Shown here: in pieces, positions 55,457 through 64,000 of the stretch
Position numbering within the stretch: position 1 is the stretch's first letter
Layout: each line of letters opens with the position of its first letter
NCBI GenBank assembly: GCA_002633005.1
Contig: NMRA01000162.1
Coordinates: 486,666 to 550,665, forward strand
Source of the DNA: Phoronis australis
Lineage: Eukaryota > Phoronida > Phoronidae
Reading direction: 5' to 3'
Length of the DNA: 64,000 nt
The notes under the pieces: model-generated
Databases searched by the model: none
Seen by the model: the letters and a program-made list of their open reading frames with translations, nothing else
What the model was told of the DNA's origin: nothing
Made by a program: the position numbers and the translations under genes

Positions 55457-57008
55457 ACAGTGACTGAATAGTCTTAACTCATGCCTTGAATTGTTGCAAG
55501 TCGTCATAAATTCAAATGACTGTCATTTTTGTGAAAATTGCATTTTTGGTGGTGCCTTCCGATTTGTAATTACTCTTAAACAACATAAAGATTATCCATC
55601 CTTTTTAAATGACCCAAGTCTTCATATCTTCTATTAGAAGAAAAACGGTTCCCTCAACCTTAGGCTAGAAGTATGCTTGACAGACCTATGAACCTGTAAT
55701 CTGAGTTTAAAATTGCTGAAAGTATCAAAATTAAAAAGGCTTGAAAATGGGTAACAAAGGTTTGAAGTTGTCTCAAAAAACTTGTACACTTTACAGACAA
55801 GTGATGCGTTTAGAGAATTGTTATGGCTAGGGATAAAAAATAAAGACAAAATTTTATGCAATACTCATTATATACACCCTTGGTTTATGAAAATACTAAA
55901 TATTTACTTTTATGTGAAACTGTAGACCAATCACCATATATTTTTGAAAAACAGGGATAACATGTTTGATCCAATCTGGAGTACTTAATTATTCATATTT
56001 CACTATTTGTTCCAGGTGCAGTGACATTTTAAGACCACTTTACACAGTTTTATGCAATACTCATTATATACACCCTTGGTTTCTGAAAATAGTAAATATT
56101 TACTTTTATGTGAAACTATAGACCAATCACCATATATTTTTGAAAAACAGGGATAACATTTTTGATCCAATCTGGAGTACTTAATTATTCATATTTCAAT
56201 ATTTCTTCCAGATGCAGTGACATTTTAAGACCACTTCAAGCAGTATCATAGACAAGCTTTGTTACTTCGTTCTCTTCCCACAGCACTTCCACACACCAGC
56301 AGTACTGCTTGGCACAATGTGCAAGTCAGTGGCCCTGGAAAAATGTGTACTAAGTTACCATAAGACAATGTGCCAGTGGAGTGTCTGTGTATCCAGATGA
56401 ACTATATCTGACTGCTACACAAATAAGCCTTGTTGGCGAGGTTGCCCTTTCATAGGCAATGAGTCATGTGTGGAAAATAGTTTATTTCCTTTCCTGGAAG
56501 AAACATGAGGGACTGAAGCTAAAGAAGACCTAGTCACACTCTGGTCTAGTTCAGAGTCTGATTTTGGGCTCAAAACGATTCAAGTGATATGCTGCTGTGT
56601 TTACCTTCAAGGGTCTAATTGTGGATGTTATTGAGGCTGAATGAGGTTACATGAGAGAAAGCCACGTACGTGTTGAAACTGGACCTTTTTTACAAGCGCT
56701 TTTATAGGCCATTGAAACTAAAACCCAGTGAAATGAAAGCCAAAAGCTGAGTGACATTAAATTTTCCTTTCAGAAGAAAGGCTTTATACTATTGGTAAAA
56801 ACTTTTCAATTTGGTACAGATTATGGGGAAACGACATTCAGTGACTGCATCGATTGTCTTATTGTATGTTTTCAATTGTAGCTAGCTGCTATGCACAAGA
56901 TTCGAGAATAAACAATTATCAGTGTATTTAAAAACAAATGGCAAACTGAAAAAGCACAGAACGAAACATTGCGAAGGAGTCCATAATCAGGCATATCAGG
57001 TGCTGAAT
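55457..57008 (+). repeat. Interspersed repeat C, copy 2
   Basis: Longer relative of 6882-8096. A ~198-bp segment is tandemly duplicated at 55848-56045 and 56046-56238. An extra block near 56295-56450 (GTACTGCTTGGCACAATGTG...) is absent from copy 1. Confidence 0.75.
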
Positions 57009-57330
57009 TACTGAATTACATTCAATTCTCTCAGGTTATTGCTGAAGGATTGCTTTTCACTTTGTCCAACTGTGAAATAGATGGTCAGGCGGTTGGTTTC
57101 AGTTGTTTTTTCTTGCCTGTAACAGAATAGAAATATTAGCAAATTGTAAAAGAAATATCAGGCATATCAGGTGCTGAATTACTGAATTACGCTCAATTCT
57201 CTCAGGTTATTGCTGAAGGATTGCTTTTCACTTTGTCCAACGGTGAAATAGATGGTCAGGCGGTTGGTTTCAGTTGTTTTTTTCTTGCCTGTAACAGAAT
57301 AGAAATATTAACAAATTGTAAAAGAAAAGG
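56985..57330. repeat. 172-bp tandem duplication carrying the last exon of the minus-strand gene
   Basis: Units 56985-57156 and 57157-57330 are almost identical. They differ in a homopolymer (six versus seven T at the exon start) and a few substitutions. Confidence 0.85.
57008..57116 (-). pseudogene. Duplicated copy of exon 2 of the minus-strand secreted-protein gene
   Basis: It has the same acceptor and stop as 57179-57288, but with six instead of seven A at its start. Spliced from exon 1 it would hit a TGA after about ten residues. The other copy keeps the frame. Confidence 0.55.
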
Positions 57331-58159
57331 CAAGAAAAACTACTTTTGTAAGGCAGAACATACTTGACATTTCATCTTCATGTTTATGAAACTAGTAACC
57401 TTTGTACCCAAGTCTTATTTAATAACTGCATAAAAATATGTGAAACAGGCTAAAAGTGATTTAACAATGTGTATTTTTCATGACACTTAAAATGTGCTTC
57501 TGATCTCAACAAGTAAAATTCATTCTAGGTGTCAACTTTTTTCCAATGCAATGTTACGACATTTACTGAATTAAGGCGTATTCATGTTAATTCGATAACT
57601 GAGCTGGTGGTCCTGGGGGTGGGGTCCACGATAAAATAAGGAAACTCACTCATCAAGAGAATTTTATTGGAAAGAGCATAGTTTTGAAGAGAAACTGCTG
57701 TGAAAAAGTCACTCTTGACTTCTGTGCATCACGTACCATACACCTCTTATTTTGGGAGCACTGTCCCACCCAGGCCAATATGTGCTGCTAGCCTACCCGG
57801 CATCGGGTGAGCTTCCAAAAAGAAACACTTAGTTCCACTCAATAAAACTGTTACTCAGTGGGGTAACTGGTGGGGATAACATCACCGAACGATGTTGATA
57901 GAAACTGATTGCTAAAAACTTACCAAGTAATGTTGTGTAGTCTCCGAAAGGAACTGCATAGTCATAGACATAGAGCACACACGGGGCTTCAGCATCCACA
58001 CACTTTTTGTCAGTTAGTTGACCCTGTTGACCGTAAATGTCCACGAATATAGTAACCTTAGGTCTTTTGGGAATTTCTGGCCACCTGTCGAAGACTTGCA
58101 CTTGGGAAATTAGCAGTAATAAGGCTTAACGCGACGACGTATTTTGATAAAATTTCCAT
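57179..58159 (-). CDS. Small secreted protein of unknown family, two exons, one-base frame break
   Basis: Exon 1 is 58159-57924 (ATG at 58159, donor G|GTAAGT) and exon 2 is 57288-57179 (acceptor TTCTGTTACAG, TAA stop). Together they are 346 nt, one more than a multiple of three. The ATG frame gives a hydrophobic start (MEILSKYVVAL), but the long downstream frame (VFDRWPEIPKRPKVTIFVDI, two Cys near CVDAEAPC, then YDYAVPFGDYTTLLG) is offset by one base around the TTAA at 58125-58129. Both frames are hydrophobic at the break, as for a signal peptide. The exon 1-2 junction (phase 1) keeps the second frame open for 36 more residues (TNRLTIYFTVGQSEKQSF). The break could be a real mutation or a sequencing error. 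I do not recognise the family. Confidence 0.5.
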
Positions 58160-58278
58160 CTTTTACCAGTTGTTTACATGCAGACAGCCACGCATGCGCA
58201 ATTTAATCACCACTAGTACAGCAGCGACACCGCGAGGAGAATTCTCCGAATAGCCCCATTCTCGGTTGTGATATGCCG

Positions 58279-58395
58279 TTTAAGTATCAGTCCACGGATC
58301 CACCTACCACTGTACAGCCAACAACCGGCAAGGTGGGGGGTCAGCCATTCAGATCCATGTTTAGTCTGATAAATCACATTAGGGATGAGAGAAAT
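58279..58395 (+). repeat. Module E, copy 2
   Basis: AAGTATCAGTCCACGGATCC...CATGTTTAGTCTGATAAATCAC...GAGAGAAATTGGGTG. An open plus frame (TDPPTTVQPTTGKVGGQPF...LINHIRDERNWV) crosses it, but the third copy has lost a G and its frame, so coding is unlikely. Confidence 0.8.
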
Positions 58396-58472
58396 TGGGT
58401 GTCCATCAATGTACATGTACACCACAGCATCTCCCTCACTACAATTTTAATAGACCAGTTCAAGAACTTCAC

Positions 58473-58593
58473 TGTTAAGTATCAGTCCACGGATCCACCG
58501 ACCACTGTACAGCCAACAAGCGGCAAGGTGGGGGTCAACCATTCAGATCCATGTTTAGCCTGATAAATCACATTAGGGATGAGAGAAATTGGG
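58473..58593 (+). repeat. Module E, copy 3
   Basis: Near-identical to copy 2, with GGTGGGGGTCAACC in place of GGTGGGGGGTCAGCC. Confidence 0.8.
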
Positions 58594-58954
58594 TGAAGTA
58601 TGACACCACAAAGTTTGGTGGTTTGGGAGTTACAAGGGAAGTGTTCTTGGGGGCAAAATGAGGCAATTTCTTGGTGTGGAACGAGTCATTTTTGACCAAA
58701 TTTTCTACTCCAGTTTCTGCTTCAAACAGAATCGTTTCTGAACAATTTTGATATCACATGATAGGTTCATGACCGATGTCAGTAAAAACGGCACCGACAC
58801 TGCAATATCGGTTACCATGGTAACACTGCAACTGTTTCCGTGGAGGTACATTTCCTTCTTGTGAAAAACCAGCAGTAAGTTGTACCCTTATAGCGAAGCT
58901 GCCCCCGCGAGAAAACTAATAATAATAACATGGACATGTAGAAGACTCCATGCC

Positions 58955-59119
58955 CTTGAAACTAATACAATAAAAACTTTGTCAGCCCTTCAGGCAGGCT
59001 TGGTAACAGGTGTCTGAATTTCACTATTTTCAGACCGCNAAATTAATACAATAAAAACTTTGTCAGCGCTTCAGGCAGGCTTGGTAATAGGTGTCTGAAT
59101 TTCACTATTTTCAGACAGC
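58955..59119 (+). repeat. ~80-bp direct duplication across an assembly N
   Basis: ACAATAAAAACTTTGTCAGC...TTCAGGCAGGCTTGGTAA...TTTCACTATTTTCAGACMGC is present on both sides of the N at 59039 with two or three differences, as expected when two alleles or overlapping contig ends are joined. Confidence 0.8.
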
Positions 59120-59483
59120 GTATGTGTATTTGTCATGTTAAACCAGTCACTAGTTGTGCGCCGTTTCTACGCATTAATATGCCGTGGTATAAAACAACAA
59201 TTAAAACAATTGTTTTGCTTAAATGTTTTAAATTAATTTTAAGGACACTAGCATTTCCCAATAAATAATGAAATTATACTAAATTTTTTCATCCAATTCG
59301 TCTGAATACCAAACTAAAGCTTACAATGCGTTAGTTGAATGATGGCTGACCTAAAGTGCGGGTTTGCGAATTTATAATTTATCTGGCACTCCCAGTCGCA
59401 TCGAATGTGGTATTTCTACAAATTGCGGGGAGAAACAACTTTGGAAACTCTAGGGAAATACACAAGGTATAAAGCGAGACAGT

Positions 59484-59655
59484 TGAGCACCTTATAAGAG
59501 TACGTGGAGCTGATGTGGAGGTGGAACGTGTCCTCCTGAGTAGTCTGTCTCAGTGTCTNCATTTGAGCACCTTATAAGAGTACGTGGAGCTGATGTGGAG
59601 GTGGAACATGTCCTCCTGAGTCCTGAGAAGTAGTCTGTCTCAGTGTCTGCCTCGG
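59484..59655 (+). repeat. ~75-bp direct duplication across an assembly N
   Basis: TTGAGCACCTTATAAGAGTA...GAGGTGGAAC...GTAGTCTGTCTCAGTGTCT occurs on both sides of the N at 59559. This is probably an assembly artefact. Confidence 0.8.
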
Positions 59656-60096
59656 AGGCAGGTGTGGAGCAGGAGCTACATAATCTACCTTATTAGATTC
59701 ACTTGCCCGAATCATCATTACAACACTCGAGATATATTGCTGTCGCCAAAGACACTGAGAACATCCACTGCACACTAGAGGAGAAATCTGATAGAGCCTG
59801 ATAGAGGTCTGAAAAATGACCAAAGACGTTAAGTCAAGGTTCAACGTCCTGCTTCGTGTGACCTCAGGTAGGAATCACTAAACTCCAGGGTCTGACCCTG
59901 AGGAATATTTTTAGAAGCACGTCATGCAAAAATACTTTTATTGTCACACCGTGATTGCTTATAACTTGGGCCTTATTGCTTAATCATATCTTACTCAAAT
60001 GTGTTGATGTTTATGCAACTATATGTATACATTGGCATAGAAAATAGGTAGTCATCATAACTTTTCATAACAACCACCAAATGTGTAACATGACTT

Positions 60097-60195
60097 CTTA
60101 AGAACTTAAGTTTTTCCTCTAAAACTTAAGTTATTTTCCAAAAACTTAAGTTTTTTCGCCAAAAACTTAAGTTTTTAGCGAAAAACTTAAGTTCA
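60097..60195. repeat. Phased array of ACTTAAGT palindromes
   Basis: ACTTAAG starts at 60104, 60124, 60144, 60165 and 60185, spaced 20-21 bp, with a further CTTAAG at 60097. A/T tracts flank each core. Confidence 0.85.
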
Positions 60196-60659
60196 TTTTT
60201 GTAAGGGTTATTTATACATGTACTGTATGGATACAAGAGAGTATCGTAAACTAAAGTCATCGACAGCAGAAAGATGCACTCCGAAAAGGCGCAATCACAA
60301 TTTCTAGGATTCACATTTCCTGAACATAAATTTTAAGCACCGATTTGTACAACAGGCCTCATATACACTTCAGTTCATCAGTGATGCCAGCATAGACTAA
60401 AGAGTATCTGTCATGCCAGTTTGCTCGTGTGAAGCGCTACCTGTTGAGAATTCGACTAGCCAATCCGAAACACCCGTAGTTAAAATTTCCCGAGGAAAAT
60501 TAAGCGATACCTGTGTGCTGGCTACTAGCCATCTAGCGGCACGCAAGGAACCAGCGAGGAACGAATATTACATAGTTTTCTATCAGTTGCTGATTAATTT
60601 CACAAATAATTCAACAGCTAAGACTAAACCCATAATTTCTAAAGTAACTTAAAAAAATC

Positions 60660-63240
60660 ACCTGCTTGGAGTGCTGCTTCTCCTGACCGAAATGTCTTTC
60701 TTGGGGGTAAAGTCAGTGTCCTATTTTAACGTGCAATCAAATGGCTAAGAAATTTTAGTGTGAAATGCGGGCATACCTGTTTGAGCCGAAGCAACGCAAA
60801 ATGATACACGTATATAGCCAGTCGTTGTCGATGTCAGGCGAAAATAAGCCGGTGCAACCAGCATGTATCAACAATTTACACACTGGCGTGAGTGTGGACA
60901 GTACGGACCATGCCAGTCAATACTGAGCTCTGTAAACTTTTTAAGGTTTGGTGGGGGGGTTGCATGCAAAATCTGGTACTTCACCAACACTCATCAGGTG
61001 TTGCAACCGTTTAAAGGGAAAACAATCAGATAAGCGTCATTTCCTATCAATTCACCGCCTTTTGTAAGAAAAATGTCCGTCCGTTTTCAATAACAGCGCG
61101 TTGTAACACGGCACACGCGCCTCTTTCTAAAAATTTGAGACGTCTTTAGGGAGATGATGACATCTTGGCACTGGCAAGGTTTGTTGTAAAATTCGGTTTG
61201 CTGGTATTAAAATACTAAAAACTTTTAAGGAAATGAAACAAGTTCGGATTGCGACATGTACACAACCTTGTGCCGGCAGCGAAGAACAGTTGATGAAAGA
61301 ATGGAGGAAAGAAACTGGCCAAGGTCAGGTGACGTAATCGCCAAAAGTCGACTCAAAAGAAGACGTTACAATTTTAGCATAAGCCAATTAACGACAGAAC
61401 GCTAACTTTTCCAACACCGGAAATAAGTTATTTTACTCCAGGAATTACACCAATTTTGCGGCAGATTTTATCTGTTCATTTTTTACCCTCATCGGCGCAA
61501 ACCTCTCTATTAAGTATACAGCTTTGGGCCAAGGCTGAGGCAAGCGATGGCATGCAGTGACCGTCCCCTTAAATTTACATCTGAACTCAAACTTACCATT
61601 GCTCCTCCTGAACCTCCAATGCTGACATTTTAACAGCCATGTATATGTAATATAGGCAATGGACTAACATAGAGAAAAGTCACCCCCAATGATACACCCG
61701 CGAGTGGTACCTTCAAATGTGTTCGAAACTCAACACCATAGCGGCAACGAATTCATAGTCAGAGATAAATTTACGTGCAAATCACCTGATGTTTTTTTAC
61801 CTCGTTTGATTCAGTCTCTGTCCTCGTGCCTGGTACATATTTTAAGTTGGCTGTCCACTCCACACATATGTCTCAAAAGACACAGTGAATCTACCCGTCG
61901 TAGTTTGCCGCTTCTGGCTGCGGAACAGTAACGTCATACAACCTTAACAGCGTTTACTCCATGGTCTGTGTACGGATGGCGATTTTTGAGTACACCCACA
62001 CCAGGAGACCTCAAGAAATCTCAGTGGTATTATTTTTGCAACACTCACAAGGATGGCGGTCTTAATAAAGACATGGGCTACATGAATAACCTGCACTTAC
62101 CATTTTCTATCCCTCTTTCATTTTGCCTTGTCCCTGCCCTGTGTATAGTTTTGAAATGAGTGGTGCAAGAAGACCTCTCGCGCAATTTGTTTTCACAGCT
62201 GATGAAGAGCCAATCAAAATTTTGTGATTTTTATCAATGTTTTTACCGAATTTGAAAGTGTTTAACCAGTTTCTCCATTGTCTCTGCTAATTATTCCCGA
62301 ACATTGTACTTTTATTTAGCTTCTGCTTATGACCGATACTCCACAAATGTTTGTGTGGGCACTATTTCTTGGACCTGGAATTATTTAACTGACCCAACGA
62401 AAGAAGATGCATTTCATGTTTTGATTGATATGAAATGTAAACTCTGGCGTTTGATCTTGTGATCTAATTTTGCATTTGGTCAGTGAGTTGCATTTGTATA
62501 TTACATTGTGATACTGCTACGTTTTTACAGGCTACTGGGCGTGTTCGGCTTAGACATCTCGCTGACATCCTTGAAAAATATTCTTCTTCACAGTTGGAGG
62601 AAATCCTATGGGTTCTTGACCGACTTCTATGGCAATGCCGTTCTTCACCCAGGACAGGTATATTGTTGGCCTTGATGGTGTTGGCTGTGCGAAAATTATA
62701 CAGGATTCCTGATTTGTAGGCGTCGAGAATGAACATGGATTTTAAAAATCGTTTTATTAAGAAATATAAAGAGAAGCCTTTGTACGAAGGGAATGGTTGA
62801 TAAAACTGCATTCTGTGTTTTAGTGTTTATTGAATTGGTTAATATGTAATAGAGACACACAGCCATCTGCAGTATGATCTAAATAGGGTTTACATTAATA
62901 TTGGATTGACAGACATCCACACCACAGCCAGGCCACGCATATTACATGTATCTTCATAACCCAATTACAACGCCAGATAATTTTTATTGAAAATCTATTT
63001 TCCTTGTCAAATTTTTGTTTCCCTTTTTCATGAAAATTGATTGATTTAAGTAATTTTTCAATTCAATTTAAAAAAAAAAGCTAGATAATCGTTTCTGCAA
63101 TCATCGGGAACGTGTGTCTCGTAGGTGGAGTGATAAAAGCATTCAGTGACTCAAAACCTGCAACTACAATTTACTAAATCCAATTATGACAGTGCTAGCA
63201 TCCAGATTAGTGTTTATATGTTTCTGTACACTAAAAATAA
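60660..63240. other. No confident gene
   Basis: A plus-strand stretch at 62531-62656 has an acceptor (GTTTTTACAG) and a GTATAT donor with two open frames, but no recognisable domain. The rest is AT-rich. Confidence 0.35.
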
Positions 63241-63249
63241 ATTCGGATG

Positions 63250-64000
63250 CACTTCCCCGGAAAACGCTTAATTACATAGAAGTCAAAAACACATGAACAA
63301 TATTTGTTGACTTCACACCTAAGGTGCATAAATCTAGCCCCCATTTGTAACACGGACTTAATTGTTCTTATCATTCTATGAATAATTCTCATTTGTTGCC
63401 AGTTCAAACGTAGATCGTTAACTGGACTTAAGTCAAAAGCATTCTGTAAAATAACTTGCCATTCGGCGTGTGACTTTTTAAGTTCAAATCAGATTCCCAT
63501 TTTTGTAAAAAATATTGTTTATGTAATTTGTCTAAAAACGCTGTATAAAATTTCGGAATATACTTGATATCACTTGTCATTATTTGATCCATCAATGGAA
63601 AACGTGGTAAAATTCTTTTGAAAAAACTTATTTACTCTTAAATACTAGTCTCACACTTCCCAGTAAGCTGTAAATGGTTTGAAAATTGAATTTTGCACAA
63701 AAGTGAGTGTACGATAAAAATTTCCAGTCCATGTATGCATACACCACCTAGGAATTTTTTGTCATGACAAAATATTTTAAGAAATGCTGAGCAACAACCA
63801 AAACATTCGCTACCAACACAACTTCATACCGAAGCTGAACTAAACAGACTTGCATGGCAAGGCCAGAATTTAATTTCATATACTCACTGGTTTTCTTATC
63901 AATTACGGTAGATATTTCAGGTAAGTTACAACCTGGCCACGAGTCCATATCTGTTACCCAGCCACAAGTGGGGGTTTAAATCACAATCTCACAAAACGTA
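63250..64000 (-). pseudogene. LINE reverse-transcriptase C-terminal remnant (runs off the right edge)
   Basis: Minus-strand frames give MDQIMTSDIKYIPKFYTAF, LHKQYFLQKWESDLN, then after a one-base shift KSHAEWQVILQNAF and DLRLNWQQMRIIHRMIRTIK. This is the order seen downstream of the RT in L1/Tx1 LINEs: the loop to KWExDL, EW, then a W-x-Q-x-R-x-x-H-R helix like DVKLRWFQFRLSHRVI in the 35-kb element. Stops and shifts show it is dead. The RT core would lie beyond 64000. Confidence 0.65.

Noticed and set aside
58273-58563. 96-codon plus-strand frame across module E
   Set aside because: It spans two copies of a non-coding repeat, and the third copy breaks the frame.

Overview
The window looks like nuclear DNA of a marine invertebrate animal. 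It has spliced genes with GT-AG (and one GC-AG) introns, no dense coding, many short TGTACATGTA-type motifs, and an unusually wide range of degenerate transposable elements: a Tx1/L1-type LINE, Ty3/gypsy, Helitron-like, Penelope-like and several MITE families. The sequence alone does not separate cnidarian, hemichordate, amphioxus or lophotrochozoan. Five single-N positions (14124, 24192, 40725, 59039, 59559) mark joins in a draft assembly; at two of them the flanks are duplicated, which suggests haplotype or assembly artefacts.

Host genes. (1) 16141-19114, plus strand: a complete three-exon gene for a small secreted cysteine-rich protein of 128 aa with the ten-cysteine spacing of the prokineticin/Dickkopf (colipase-fold) group; its second intron uses a GC donor. 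(2) 33502-55218, plus strand: the first four coding exons of a SABATH-type (Methyltransf_7) SAM-dependent carboxyl methyltransferase, with a TATA box and a CRE-like site upstream. The 3' exons were not found and probably lie beyond the window. (3) 57179-58159, minus strand: a two-exon small secreted-protein gene of unknown family, with a one-base frame break in its signal peptide and a tandemly duplicated last exon.

Layout. 1-10.7 kb: MITEs, paired interspersed repeats, decayed THAP-like coding pieces and a Ty3/gypsy remnant with a short LTR. 10.7-15.1 kb: little that can be recognised. 15.1-19.1 kb: a MITE and the prokineticin-like gene. 19.5-25.6 kb: head-to-tail Helitron-like elements built from ~433-bp modules, each carrying a near-perfect DR1 nuclear-receptor motif. 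27.8-30.0 kb: another such element in the opposite orientation. 33.4-55.2 kb: the methyltransferase gene. Its 16-kb first intron holds a full-length but inactivated 5.4-kb LINE with target-site duplications, foldback repeats, a Penelope-like remnant with a hammerhead-ribozyme-like core, and a 21-bp minisatellite. 50.6-57.3 kb: nested DNA transposons, LINE pieces and a repeat shared with 6.9-8.1 kb. 57-64 kb: the small minus-strand gene, repeated modules, an ACTTAAGT array phased at ~20 bp, and a third LINE remnant running off the right edge.

The genes do not form a pathway. The main interest is the animal SABATH enzyme, the prokineticin-like protein, and the Helitron-like arrays that multiply a nuclear-receptor motif.
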